Position numbers and translations under genes: made by a program. A DNA stretch of 64,000 nt. Origin: Diadema setosum. Its lineage: Eukaryota; Echinodermata; Echinoidea; Diadematoida; Diadematidae. Below the pieces are notes generated by a model. That model made no database searches. It saw only the letters and a program-made list of their open reading frames with translations, and was not told where the DNA came from. The DNA lies in contig CM067062.1 in assembly GCA_033980235.1 (NCBI GenBank), positions 16,023,801 through 16,087,800 on the forward strand. Direction: 5' to 3'. Positions within the stretch are counted from its first letter, which is position 1, and each line of letters begins with the position of its first letter. Below, in pieces: positions 50,099 to 60,950 of the stretch.

Positions 50099-53000
50099 CC
50101 TGGATGCAAAGAAGTGTAGCTGATAGACTAACAATAACAGTATAATGCTGAAGTTAGCGATCTTTTCCGTTTCGTGGAAGGATATTTTGGGTCTCCAAAT
50201 AATGTCAGACCCTGAGGAAGCATGTCTCGGTGTCTGAAATGTGTCGCCACATTCTTGGCAGGTCATGTGTAGGACCTCGGCGTGTTTACTGGGGGTGGAA
50301 CAAATTCATCACTGGCGGAGACAGTTCGATACCTCCCCTCGTCCGTGTCTCATGTCTCGTTCGGTCCTCAATGTTCCGTCTCATCGTATATCCCTTAATG
50401 TATCTCCTGTCACAAGACCCCATTCACATGTGCAATCTAATACCGTTGTTCATAGCGTTCTCGCTGACGATCCCGAGTTGAGCGCAATCTCATGTCGCAA
50501 CACTCTTCCAACTCCTTTCTCGTTAGGGGCACTTACACACACCCGAAACGCGGTCGCAGGACTCCAGTTACATCGTTTTATGCGTTCTTATTGCGTGAAT
50601 GTGAAAGGGTGTTTTCGCGCTTTCTCCTATCTTCTCTTATGAAAAATCAACTCGGAACATCCAGCCCTCACCAGAGGGAGTTACATTTCCTCGTATTAAT
50701 CTGTCATTCTTTGATTGAAATCTCAGTTTTCTGACACTCCGATCACTCGTCTATCCTCCTTTCGTACTCTCTTACGTTTCATATCCTCAAAGCTATTTGT
50801 CTCCCATCTGACAGTTATTATACTTTAACCTACTTTTAGCAAATACACTCGATCTCTCCTTTTGAGACAGGTTCTTGGTAAGTTGTAGGCTCTACTTCTT
50901 GCGTGTGAAGCATTTTTCTCTTTTCTGCATACGAAATAATGCAACTATCAACTTTCGATTGACTTTCATATTCTTAGCATGATTATCATTGCCTTTTTAC
51001 AGGTAGCCATAATTGTCATACTTCAATAGTTGTTGAATACCTCTAGCGTTTTGTGTTACAAAAAAAAAATACAAGAACAATAGAATTTGTTTTCCATGTA
51101 CCCCATGAGAAAAACCTTCATGAGAATATGGTCAATTTTAGAAACTTTGGTACCCTTTGATCGTCTGAGATTTTGCGTGCCTTCGTGTCTTTTGGGTTTT
51201 TAATTCAAACTATTGATTCTGCAAGGGTTTCTTTGAAACTAGGTCACTGCATTTTACATTCAGTTTCTAGTTATTCTCTCATTTTGTCTATGTGTCTTTC
51301 TCATTGTCTTTATGTTTCTCCCTTTCACACACACACACACATACACACACTCTCACATACACACACACACACATACACACACACACACACACATTTTTCT
51401 TACTGAGCCAGTACTACCTGACTACTTTTCCACTCACGATTATTTTCATTTTGAGTGATGAGCGCTATACCCCCTAAGATCTCTAGTTATCTGGTTTGCT
51501 CTCAAGCTCCAGTGTCCTCGTCTCCTACATGCCTCTGATTCACTTGTCAAAACTCTGCAAGTTTCCGTGGAAAGCCCGCTATAACTGAAGTTTGTTGATA
51601 ATCCAAGGGTCCCAATAAACATCTATCCGATCCCCCACCCCCTCCTCCGTCTCTTTTGTTTAATGTCTCTCTATATTGCTTACCCCGTCTTACTTCGCAA
51701 ATTTGTACGCTAGTCTCAATTCATTCCCATCTCTTCATTTCTTTTTGTTGCAGACTGTTTTCCCTCCACTCTCTCCCCCTCTCTCTCTCCTTCCCATAAT
51801 CTGTCTTTCCCCATAACTCTCCCCATCTGTCTTCGCTTTGGTTTTGTTTTTTTTCTTCTTCTTTGTCCCTGCTCCGCTCTTGGTATGCTCTGGGCGCTTT
51901 TAATCAAACACAATTCCCCGCGGCGGGGGGTCGTCTCTTTTTATCGATTTATGATGATCACGGAATTAATCGTCGCGCGGATTCGATGTAAGCGGCCTGC
52001 AAATTGATGCACATGTTAATAATCCACAGCGGAACAACTCCGTTCAGTGTTTTGAAGCCAGCTCGCGGCCCGCTTGTCTATATAGTACAGCCGAAAAAGA
52101 GACAAAACAATAAGGCATGATGCTCACAGCTTTGGTTGGCAATAGTCAGTCAATTAGACTAGAATGCCTATCGATTGTGAGTATATCTAACCAAGGTGCT
52201 TTGCTATTCATGACTAATTTGTGCTCAACAACGCCGAGTACGAGTTAGAGTAAATGATAATTAGCCTTAGAAAAACTGATGTGTTCATGAAATGATAGCT
52301 GCTGATTCTTCATCAGCTAAACGCCACTAGCTGCCCGTCCTGTTCCCGCTATATCGTCACCTCCCGACGAATCCAGGTCGGAAGAATCCAAACGAAGCGT
52401 GGATGCAATGATGTCAGTCCAACGTGATTCTCGTCTCATATGTCAAACTCAATCGATGTTGAAAAACAAAAGAAATCACCAATGCCATCTCGATGCTATC
52501 TTACAGTGAAAACCAAGAGTCTGTATTGCTGTCACGTCAGAGCAAAATTGAGGAATCGCAATCGAACCATTAGTATGTTACTTCGATCGCATCTGCACAT
52601 TGCTATTGCAAAGGATATTAGATTAATGTTTATAATACCTTTTGAGAAGACTTTTATTCTTCTCGAGAAAAGTGAAATATTTTATCGAAATGGCAATTAG
52701 CACAGTAGTCCTGCCATACTATATTAATGAAGAAGAGGCTTTGTGTATAAATCAGGTTTGCAATGGTGTACAAAACAAAATAAAAGTCATTGCTATATAT
52801 AAAAGTGTGCCCTGCCTTCAGAATGCTTCAGAACCCTACAACACTGGACACTGCTGGAGAGACTAACCTAGGTAGTGACATACATTCTCATTTCCGTAAT
52901 GGGCGCCATTCAGGATCATTACTTTGTTTTCTCAGCGATCGTAGGAATCGTATGCCGTTTTCTGGGTGAATTGGCACGCAGGCTACAAAGTTACTCATCC

Positions 53001-53973
53001 GAGCCATGCCCGCCTTACTCCAAGAGTGAGCTAAAGGAAGGCGAAGGTAACTCGACCGGCTCACTGGAGACATTTTCCATCTGTGTGTTTTCGTGTGTTC
53101 GTGTGTTTTCGTGTGTGTGTGTTCCATAAAACTGGAAGTCATGAATGAATTTGCGCTTCAGCTCGCGCATTAGCCAAGTTAGCCATGACACCACTTGTTA
53201 AACCAGCACAAATCAATGATCGTGTTTAGACACATTTAATTTTATCTCTTGCTTCTCAATTTTATACACGTCTTCACATCGACTCTTTATAGTCAAAGTG
53301 ACTCTCGTCAAGGTGTGTTTGAGACCTGCGTCGGCGCGAGGGATCATAATCTATTATTAGTTCACGCAGAACGTACATTTCATGCAATAATATGTTGCGA
53401 ATGTTCTGATGTTTGCCTTTTTGCCGCACATAGCTTCACCATGGTACACAAACAGTAGGCCTATGGCGTATAACATTCGAGCTTACTGGAATATCGTAAC
53501 ATGGTTACTCTGAGATACACTTAACCATCTGGAGTTGGAAGGTGTACTGAATCGTACGTCAACAATATCAAACCGGCATGATGATTGAAAAGGTTGTAAA
53601 ACCTAGTTAGCCAAATGTGTTTTCATAGAAGGACTCTGCTATATTTAGGGCCTTGGCTGTTTTACTGTTCATCCAGTCCAAAATTCTTTCTGGAAAGAAT
53701 AGGTCCTACCATGCCTACTGGTTTATGTTACCCCTAGTGGGAACCTCCTCAATGGTAGAGGGCGCTGCCGTATAGGAGTCATACAGGAATAAAATGCTCA
53801 CCGCCTCCATTTTTGTAGCACATGTATGGAAAGCGCCACACGTTGGCCAGATCGACACAGAAGCCGATGACGGAGAGAAGAAAGTCGATTTTCCCGCCCC
53901 ACGTCTCGCGGTTGCCGCTGTTGCCCCGGTCACGACCTGCGACCTCTGACCCTGCGTCCATTGTCACCTCCAT
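30466..53973 (-). CDS. SLC6A3-like: SLC6 monoamine transporter, invertebrate dopamine-transporter type, 13 coding exons
   Basis: Exons in transcript order: 53990-53802, 41844-41710, 41244-40983, 39899-39761, 39042-38908, 37744-37641, 36751-36627, 35282-35170, 34487-34356, 34028-33929, 33371-33259, 33029-32862, 30594-30466 (stop). All phases agree; from the ATG at 53973 the product is about 608 residues (human DAT 620). It is a 12-TM Na+/Cl- coupled plasma-membrane carrier. TM1 reads [20 protein letters not shown] with monoamine-binding Asp41. TM3 has [12 protein letters not shown]6 [16 protein letters not shown] and TM8 LGLDSSFGGSEAI; these and STPGSL before the tail resemble the Drosophila dopamine transporter more than SERT. 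Extracellular loop 2 has Cys143/Cys152 for the conserved disulfide and sequons at Asn164, Asn173 and Asn179. Dopamine is the likely substrate; noradrenaline, octopamine or another amine is possible. Confidence 0.92.
30877..31080. mobile_element. Dispersed repeat with GCGC(A/T)TT...GCGCTTTACA core, copy 1
   Basis: Starts with ATAATAATAATAGCCGG and contains TATATAGCGCATTTCACAC and AATGCGCTTTACAGAC, then CCCTGGGGAGCATTCCAGCC. A shorter relative with the same GCGCTT...GCGCTTTACAATAATTAT arrangement lies at 63664-63735. Such sequences are abundant in marine deuterostome genomes (general familiarity). Lies in the last transporter intron. Confidence 0.5.
32054..32312. mobile_element. MITE with TCTATGGCA termini and internal GATAAACT motifs
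   Basis: Left end TCTATGGCACGCCAAATGT, and right end reversed TCTATGGCAAGCCAACTGT. The interior carries GATAAACT or its complement AGTTTATC several times, in both orientations. Lies in the last transporter intron. Class unknown. Confidence 0.65.
34915..34995. repeat. (ATT)n microsatellite
   Basis: About 20 ATT units followed by imperfect ATT/AGT units, in the intron between transporter exons 8 and 9. It explains spurious poly-Leu, poly-Ile and poly-Asn frames here. Confidence 0.95.
35417..35884 (+). mobile_element. TTAAAGG MITE, copy 1 of an inverted pair
   Basis: Begins TTAAAGGAGACCTCCGAA and ends TCGTCTGGAATGTCCCTTTAA. It contains ATGAACAAGGATGATGACATGGCAG and a stretch around ATGAGTTGGGGCTCAAGG that recurs, reversed, in the copy at 38434-38900 (quoted in part as AACAAGGATGATGACATG). 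TTAA at both ends may be the target. Intron between transporter exons 7 and 8. Confidence 0.8.
36181..36315 (-). mobile_element. Mariner/Tc1-like MITE fragment, copy 2
   Basis: Reverse-strand copy of the element at 2507-2653: on the minus strand it begins CAGGGTGGTCCAGAAAG and continues with AGCAATATTGTTGCAAATATG. The copies share most of their length, so this is one family in both genes. Intron between transporter exons 7 and 8. Confidence 0.7.
38309..38400. mobile_element. Palindromic element with GGCAAAAGATCGCGA units
   Basis: Outer inverted repeats GCCGCGGTCACATTGG and (reversed) GGCTGCGGTCACACGG surround three copies of GCAAAAGATCGCGA, two direct and one inverted. Total about 90 bp, in the intron between transporter exons 5 and 6. 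Confidence 0.75.
38434..38900 (-). mobile_element. TTAAAGG MITE, copy 2, beside transporter exon 5
   Basis: Same family as 35417-35884 in opposite orientation. On the minus strand it starts TTAAAGGAGACCTCCGG and ends ATACCCCTTTAA. Its first base lies only about seven bases after the exon 5 donor (CAG/GTGAGTTCA), so the element makes up nearly all of the donor-proximal intron. Confidence 0.8.
39080..39239. mobile_element. Tc1/mariner-like MITE with TA duplication
   Basis: Left end CAGCCAAACCTGTCTTAGTG and reversed right end CAGTAAGACCTGTCTATAGC, both bordered by TA (39078-39079 and 39240-39241). 160 bp without coding potential. Intron between transporter exons 4 and 5, 37 bases upstream of exon 5 in transcript orientation, so it overlaps the branch-point region. 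Confidence 0.8.
40161..40350 (+). mobile_element. LINE reverse-transcriptase fragment between direct repeats
   Basis: Frame 40192-40311 encodes [19 protein letters not shown] and [10 protein letters not shown], matching the PQGSVLGP..F and FYADDT motifs of non-LTR (LINE) reverse transcriptases. FYADDT holds the two catalytic aspartates. Only about 40 residues remain. A segment starting CCCGGAAGTGGCACCAGAAAA lies on each side (40161-40198 and 40311-40350; repeat quoted in part as CCCGGAAGTGGCACCAG). Intron between transporter exons 3 and 4, antisense to that gene. Confidence 0.75.
40579..40634. repeat. 28-bp tandem duplication
   Basis: Two exact adjacent copies of a 28-base unit starting GGCTTCGGACAGGTTCG, followed by GGCTTCC, the beginning of a third. 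Likely replication slippage. Confidence 0.9.
41385..41630. repeat. (GAATT)n minisatellite
   Basis: About 48 pentamer units of GAATT with AAATG, GAGTT and GAACT variants. It takes up more than half of the 465-bp intron between transporter exons 2 and 3 (41245-41709). Confidence 0.95.
42705..42895 (+). mobile_element. tRNA-derived SINE-like sequence
   Basis: TGTGGCTCAGTGGACAAGAC resembles a pol III A box in a tRNA-like head, and GGGGTCCGCGTCCCC about 45 bases later sits where a B box is expected. The tail contains AAGTTTTTTTCGG. It does not fold as an intact tRNA, so it is a decayed SINE or tRNA pseudogene. Confidence 0.45.
46085..46555. repeat. Foldback minisatellite of CCACGAGCTAGACA units
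   Basis: From 46085 to about 46300 the sequence repeats degenerate units around CCACGAGCTAGACAC or CACGAGTCATACAG. From about 46340 to 46535 the units appear inverted, as GTGTCGAGCTCGTGGGCC. The outer flanks GGTCGGGTGTACGTC and (reversed) ATCGGGGTCATCC are loosely inverted. The whole forms one large imperfect palindrome of about 470 bp. Lies in transporter intron 1. Confidence 0.75.
47425..47650 (+). mobile_element. tRNA-derived SINE-like sequence
   Basis: Has a tRNA-like head (AATGGCTAAAGCTCGG, then B box-like GATAGGTTCGAAAGC), followed by TTAGCAAGGTGC and TGTAAATGGATAGG...ACCTGGCAATGG...GGAGTAATGG. Head and tail resemble a SINE family common in marine deuterostomes, whose tail reads GCAAGGCAC...TAAATGGGTACCTGGC (from memory). 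Degenerate. Confidence 0.55.
48650..48728. repeat. (TTC)n microsatellite
   Basis: About 24 TTC units with rare interruptions, in a longer pyrimidine-rich strand from 48590. Produces a poly-leucine frame on the plus strand. Confidence 0.95.
50038..50097. repeat. (TA)n microsatellite
   Basis: About 30 uninterrupted TA units in transporter intron 1. Confidence 0.97.
51328..51393. repeat. (CA)n microsatellite
   Basis: CA/CACATA units, about 66 bases, with a TCTCACATA interruption, following a CT-rich stretch. Confidence 0.93.
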
Positions 53974-53990
53974 CAGTTTGCCCTGGGCCG
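53802..53990 (-). CDS. SLC6A3-like: Transporter first recognised exon (N-terminus and TM1)
   Basis: Encodes the [16 protein letters not shown] lead-in and TM1, ending in a GTGAGC donor after GGAGGCG. On its 5' side the exon begins after a good acceptor (a T-rich tract ending CAG at 53991-53993), so transcription starts further upstream. Two in-frame ATGs lie inside: 53973 (C at -3) and 53961 (A at -3, G at +4, stronger context). If the acceptor is used and an upstream coding exon exists, the N-terminus would be longer, as in vertebrate DAT. The exon starts in a phase needing one base from an upstream exon, so both models are possible. Confidence 0.85.
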
Positions 53991-56900
53991 CTGAAAAAAG
54001 AAGAAAACGAAATCGATTTTCATTTCTCGTGAGAATAGTTGTTAAATCTACATGGTTCATAACTGCGGGTAGAAATATTACGGAATCACAATGCATCAAA
54101 AACTGGAAGAAAAAAACAAACAAACAAACAAACAAGCTTTACACAAAATAAGGAGGGGATATTGTTCCAACATTGTTTTAAATGCTAACACTAATTTCAA
54201 ATGAACATCATGTTATAAAAATTAGAACGGATATCAGGTCTGGGAATATATGCTTTGTTTTGTTTTTATGCAGAATGCATCAGGAGAATTGAACTTAAAA
54301 GTGGCTTGAAATTGATCACCACTCATGTTAAACACAAACCGGGCCATGAAATAAAACCAATTGAAAGTTTGTTTGTGGATATATTCCCTTTTCTGTACAC
54401 ACAATGTGGTTAGTTGTGAGTGACCTCTAGTCCAACAGAAACAGTTGACTCACAGTGCATCGATATGGCTACTGGTTAGACGTCATAAAACAAAAACGTA
54501 TAACAAAAATGGGGGGGGGGGGAAACAAATATCTAGTGAAAAAAAAAATATTCTGAAGGGGTGAAATTCGTGAGCACAATCAACTGGCATACACCCGTTT
54601 ATTCCAATCTTTGCGGATAATTAGGCCAGCAGTCTTAATAAAGCAGGGTAAATGATGCATACGTCATTTCGAAATTACAAAAAAAAAGAAAAAAAAATCC
54701 AGTCGAACGTTTTCTACTTTTATTTGAGAAGGAGAGCGAAATACAGCGTTCAATTTAGTTAAGGTTAAGAGCTACATGAATGATATAGTGGAAACAATGA
54801 GCCCTAGACCCTCCCTCCCCTCCCCCCCCCCCCCCCCATATCCCGGGCAATGCCACCTGCAAAGAAGGAGTTTCCCCCGAGATTTTACCCAGGTCTTGCA
54901 CATTCCCGGCAGTCGTCACTTGGGCTCAAATTATTTTGCCACGTTAACGCCAGTAGTAGCACAAATTTCTGATGGATATGCAGACGATGTTATGACACCG
55001 CATTTATGATTACAATATGCCTTTTGCAGACTTTTTTTTAAAGATATACAATGAAAGAACAGAGATGCACCTCTTACATTTTTTTTTTTTTTACTGAAGA
55101 TAATAAAGCTTCCGTGTGTGAGATTCTTAACTCAAGAAGATCCCTTATCACTTCTCATTTAAAAAAATAGAATGTTGCATACCCGTTGAAGTTGATCCGC
55201 TGAACACAAAAAGAAAAACACACAAACGCATATACACGCACATCGTCATATTTTATACATGTCAAGGAAATGAACATTGCAACACTGATAAGATCAGGTT
55301 CATGACGAGAATTCACAGGGGTTTGTTTGTTTTTGTTGATTTTTGTGGGAGGAGGGTTTTTTTTTTTTTTTTGATAAGTTGAAAGAGCTACTCAGCACAT
55401 CGCGCGAACCACAATTCAATTTCCATAACGAACCAAGGTATGAGGAGAGTGGAATAAGAACGGCAGTAATTGAATCATGTAAGCTGTGAACAACGGCGAA
55501 CGACACATACAAAATGACCGGATGAAGGTAACCCCCACATTCCATGTTTCGTGCAAAATAACGCATGCGAAGCACTCTGCTATAGCAAACACAGTGTCTC
55601 ATCTAGAAAACATCTAAATATGGACAACGCGTAATAACCCGTTTGTATACTGCCAAATTGCTAACAAACCTTTGGAGTGTGGAGTCAATGGTGGGTGGCG
55701 GGGTTCTCTTAACATTGATTCGCGTGCAATATTTTGTGGTTATAAGGTACACGAAGGCAATGAATACCACGTGATTCCACTGTCGACCAATCACAATCTT
55801 AATACCAACGCATTATTTGCTACAACTTTCTGACACTTCCCTACTGGTATCGATTGCAGCCATCAGAAGACAAATGAAAAAACAACAACTGAAATCTATC
55901 CTCACTAAGCTATAAATAGAAATATTTCTGTTACAAACTTCATTGCAGACTTCACTCTGACCCTTTATCAAGGGAATTTCTATTCACTTAGTCACTTGAT
56001 CAGCATTCTAATGTAACTTTTCTATTCTATATTTACAAAATTCTGCAGATTGCATTGTGTATTAGTTGTGCACCTGCTTTCATACCATATCCTGTCTGTT
56101 ATATAAACGTTCGATTGTCCTCATGGAGAACGCAAGACAAGCCCCTTTTGCAAATCCTTGGGAAAAAAATCAAATTTGTGCCCTTTTACAGACTGGTTGA
56201 ATATACCTCTTACGATCACTATCAACAGTTACAATGCAGTGCGACCTTAACTGTGTCCCGTTCCACGCACATCAGTCTACGTTAGACCAGCAACTATAAC
56301 AGTTGCCTCTTTAATGGGACAACTTTTTGGCAACGAAAGTCATCTTTCGGGTAAAAAAAAAGAGAAATGAACGACACGAACACACTTGTTTATTTTGTCT
56401 GTTTAGATAAAGTGTCATGTCTCTTGCTAATAGTGATTACGCGTAACGACGATACACATTTGATCTTTGCTCATTTGCTTGGAATGTGGGACAGCTACAC
56501 AATACCTTTCCTGACCCGGAAGCAACTTTTTCACATTGCGTGTCTCTCCAATCCCTGAAATGTGGAGCAAACCTAAAGGGAAGAGATATCAGTAATGTTG
56601 GACTTGAATTCAGACGCCATTATGCGGTGTCTGCGACGGCATCAAAGAATTAGAACACTCACAGTCCGAATTTAAGATCTCTACGTTCATTACCTTTGCC
56701 TATTGAATGAAAACAAAAAAATAGAAGAGAGTTTCTAGGGAACGAGCATCAGACCCTGGATGTGTCGTATTTTGAAGTAGTAACATTATTCTGGGGCACG
56801 ATTACAAGAGCGGTGCGGCATGCAATAATGTAGGCTAGAAAACAAGCAGGTGAGCCTACAGAATCAGTTATTGCGCCCCAGTCTCGGAGAAACAGAAGAA

Positions 56901-59375
56901 AGCCTGGGCGCCCGCGGCTAGCAACCCCAAACTGAATGTAGAGACGAGTACGCGAAACGCGGCGCGAAGGTAAACTGATCTGGTAAAAGGACGCCGACGC
57001 AACGTCTTATACCCCTCGGTCGCGCCCTTGCGGCTACCGTACAATTTGTGTCACGCCTTTGGTTACTGTCTTCAATCGGATGAGAGAAATCGAAGTCCTC
57101 TTTTTTTTCTTCTTCTTCCTGTGTGCTAATTATCGTTTCCTTCATAAATATTCGCACCAAACGTTCAGCTATGGTCAAGCATTGACCGAAAGTTGACCAG
57201 GACTCTTTTATTGATGCTTTTTTAAGACTTTCTCTTTTTTTTTTCTCTTTTTTTTTTGTCCGAATAGGGTTCTCCTTCTGGAGGAATGCTTGGACACGCA
57301 TGTCTGCAAAAGCTTCATATTAGAAAAAAAAAACACCGATTAGTGGTTTAATATTTGGCGCACATGAGGTTACTTAGCGCCATGTGACGGTCGGTTACAT
57401 TTCAATTATCGACTAAACACACATCTGACCGGGACAAAATGATATTTTCCCAACATTTCCGAATTCGTTAAGTGGGTCTTGGTAACCGATGGTTACAACA
57501 TGCAAAGTAAAAACTTAAATGATTAAATACGGCATGATTAATATCAGTTTATAGCAATTAAACAAAAGCGTAAACTATAATTTTCATATATGGAATGCCG
57601 AGTAAGCCTCACTGTCGCAAGGTTACAAATTTAATGTTTCCTGTACTCCAATTTGTACATTAATTTAATGATTTATCATGCATTTATTATACATTTATAT
57701 ATATTACACTAGTCTTTATTTATACAAGTTTAGAACAATGCAATGTTGGAGCAGTGGTAGTCATGGTAGTGACAGAATCTATTCCGCTTTATCGTTTTGC
57801 TTTCGGTCTTCCAGAAGCAATCTCTTTGACAGAGATACTTTAATTGAGAATGCCAGGTACCGTTAATGTTTTCTTCCATGAAATAACTGGAAAGAGCTTC
57901 TCTTTTATTCAAACATAATGGTGCAAAAAAAAATGCTCAAACTAAGTGACACATATAGGATTATTTGTGTTTAGAAATAAATAAGGCTAAAATCGTGAAA
58001 CAAAACGAAAGGTTTATTAAATCGAAGTTACTGCATAGCCAGTACCATTATCGATCAGCAGCTAGGCCAGCAGGAAACTCATTAAAGCGGGCAATGCCAG
58101 TAACTGCTTCTCCGAACCCTATGCTCTCATTACTACGGTCCCCGCGGAAAGTGTTAACGCGAATTACAGGGCAGTGTAAATCGTCAATTAGATACAGATT
58201 ATGTAAATTCGATACGCCATAATCACCTCCCGGCACCTTGTCCAGTGAATTCCATCATCCTAATTTTGCTTCGTGCTTGTTAATCATGACTCCGTTGTAT
58301 GGGTAATGGAATCTGATCAAGTGTTAAAATACACAGTGCAGTATGGGCAACGATTATAAACCTATCTCAAGCGCTATTAAAGTTGATTTGGTTTGCCTTA
58401 TATGATTATATCTATACACAGTGGCGATGTGTCTGACAGACTTTGTTCTACTTGTTGATCTCGGCTCATCCATTTATTTTACTGACTTTCGAGTGAAACT
58501 ATACACGTGTTGCTCAATCATCAGTACGATATTTTAACACTGAGAAGCATTCATCGATTTGTCTTGTCAATGATTATCGAAGACGGAATTGTCAGAGTGT
58601 ATTAAGTAACATCAATTAGTATCTATAAATTGCAAGGTAACCAAAAGATGGTTAGGGATAAAACCAACAACAAGGAATGGGGCGCTGACCTCCGCAATAA
58701 ACTTCCGATGAAGCAATGCCCAAGTATGGTTAATATAATGATGTAGGTAAGGTTGTTGTTTTGTTTAGTTGTTGTTGGGTGGTTTGGGTTTTTTTTTTCA
58801 TAATGAGCAACATATGAGAAACAGAAGACGCCTAATACATCAGAAATATGCATGCTTCCACAACATTTTTTTTTTTAGACATGATGATCAAACTCGTATT
58901 CTAGTCTGATGTGCTCAGTTGCTATGTGCAAAAGAGATGTCATACACTGTATTGTATTTTTCCTAGTAAAAATGTTGGTGATGTGCTGTGCACTCCAATT
59001 TCAGCTACACTTTAGTAAGCACAGTAAGGTCAAACAAAAACGTCATTTGATTGACTGATGAATATCGCCTATAACTATACCGTTTTGCGCGTTTTCACAA
59101 AAGGGAGATATCCACCACACAGTTATGCAGTCAAAGTTAGTGATGTTAGTCTTCTCACCAGTCTTCCCTTGAGTTGCAAAGATATTTGCACAAGATTCTA
59201 TACTTTCGAATGAATTCAAAGAGATCAAGCAGGTAGCCTACTTTACCGCAAAGCATTCCAGAGCTGTAATGACTTGGCAGAGACAATAACCATTAATTGT
59301 TCTCAAAGAAGCGGATTGAAAGATTTCATATTTTAGTATTGCAGATAAACAAATGAGGGGAGTTGTGAGGGTTAC

Positions 59376-59530
59376 AGCTCGTTATTCCGAAGGTTCGTTA
59401 TTCCGAAGGCTCTTCAGTCCGAAGATTCCTTATTCCGAAGGTTCGTTTTTCCGAATTTCATTTTCGGATGAACAAATCTTCGGAATAACGAACCTTCGGA
59501 ATATCGAACCTTCGGAATAACGAACAGCAC
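59376..59530. repeat. Foldback element of CGTTATTCCGAAGGTT units
   Basis: Left half repeats CGTTATTCCGAAGGTT three to four times with variation. The right half repeats AACCTTCGGAATAACGAA in inverse orientation around a centre near 59460. Outer ends GGGTTACAGCTCG and (reversed) GGGTGCTGTTCG also match. Total about 160 bp with flanks. Confidence 0.85.
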
Positions 59531-60105
59531 CCAGTTGTGAGGCCCTACCATCAATGCCTTATTTCCTTTGAAAATGCGACTCTGGCTAATGCCATGGAGT
59601 TCAAGTGAAGCTTAAATATATTTCACACATTTCTTACAATTTCGTGATCTGAGATGTAACTTTCAGTGCTCAGCTATTTTAGATTTTATTATGTCTTTTG
59701 TATGCATTTTTCCTATCTTCCTTTGATTTGTAGTTCCATGAGCACCTATTATCCTTACATATTTTTTTGTGATGCCGATGATATCTTGAATTTTCGCAGT
59801 CGCTCGATGTTGACATAGATATTGATATATATTTCGAAAATATATGAAATCACAGTAGTGAGTAAAGGCCTACACTCAATGCCTTAAGGTACTACGAGGT
59901 AAAAGATATGACTTAAAATAAAGGTGCAAAGCCTGTGATTGAATAGTGACACAGAAAAGAACAGGAAGTTTGTGTGAAAACTACGGTGAGAAAGTGACGC
60001 CTTGGCAATTAAAGTAAAATTTCTGCAGAGGTGCGGACACTTCGTCTGCTGAAGATGTGAAAAGACCGCCACCGTAATTTACCAAGTATCACTATAATCA
60101 CATAT

Positions 60106-60106
<1 letters not shown>

Positions 60107-60163
<57 letters not shown>

Positions 60164-60172
60164 GTATATATG
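60107..60172. repeat. (TA)n microsatellite
   Basis: About 27 uninterrupted TA units and a short TATG variant end. Confidence 0.97.
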
Positions 60173-60892
60173 ATACTATTTCGTATATTCTGACAACAAA
60201 GAGGGTCTTTAAAGATCAGTGAAGTAGAGGACTGTTGAATCATTCAAGCTTTGCTATAGGCACGGAACAAACAGTCCCGCCGTTTACGCGTGGAGCGTCC
60301 ATTGACGTGATGTGAATACCCCATATACCACATCACGTAAAGTTTAAAAACTTTAAACCAAAGCCGGCCTCACCTTTTCATGTTAGAGAGATCTAGACAC
60401 TGTTAGACTGTAGAATAAGGGAATGAAGTGATCATATTTCAAGTGTTATCAATATGCGAAATACAGTGGTAAACGCAATCTACGATTATGAGATACGGCG
60501 ATTGTGGAGAAGTATACATTTGTACAAGTTGGTGTTTAAAGAATTAGGTATCCTTTGGATTGAAACATTCAATTTGACTTCTAATGAGCACTATTACATA
60601 AAAAATATGGAATAACAGAAAAAACAATGAAGAACTTTTAACCACTGACACTGGTGTCATTGTAAAAGAAACAGGTGTCATTAGTAAGTCGCAGTGTGTC
60701 ATTTGATATATTTATTTTGTTATAATGAATGTGTTGCGTTGTGTATCAAATTCCATTATAGGCTCTTATAGACTGCTTAACTTTCCTGTAATGAAATTAA
60801 GCAGAGCCTGCATAAAAAAGCCAATGATTTCCAAAATGAAAAGGAAACACGATAACAATGTCATCTGGTTTGGGGTTAATGTTTTTTGTTCC

Positions 60893-60950
60893 TTTTTGTT
60901 TGTTTGTTTGTTTATTTATTTATTTGTTTGTTTGTTAGTTTGTTTTGTGT
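60893..60950. repeat. (TTTG)n microsatellite
   Basis: TTTG/TTTA tetramers repeated about 12 times with variation. Confidence 0.85.

Larger units (their letters stand above)
41845..53801. other. Transporter intron 1 (12 kb), repeats only
   Basis: The longest intron of the transporter, between the TM1 exon and the TM1b/TM2 exon. It holds the SINE-like, foldback and microsatellite features listed separately. I found no nested gene; the longest frames (for example plus-strand 50241-50642) have no recognisable similarity. Segment 51940-52090 is GC-richer, with AATTAATCG- and TTAATAATCC-like motifs, and could be a regulatory element. Confidence 0.6.

Noticed and set aside
50241..50642. 133-residue plus-strand frame in transporter intron 1
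   Set aside because: No recognisable domain, no splice partner, composition not convincingly coding.
51173..51477. His/Thr-rich frames
   Set aside because: Translation of the CA microsatellite.
30466..53973. Assignment of the SLC6 gene as serotonin or GABA transporter
   Set aside because: TM1 Asp rules out GABA/amino-acid type; TM1 [17 protein letters not shown]3 VDFYYN and TM8 DSSFGGSEAI favour the dopamine-transporter group over SERT.
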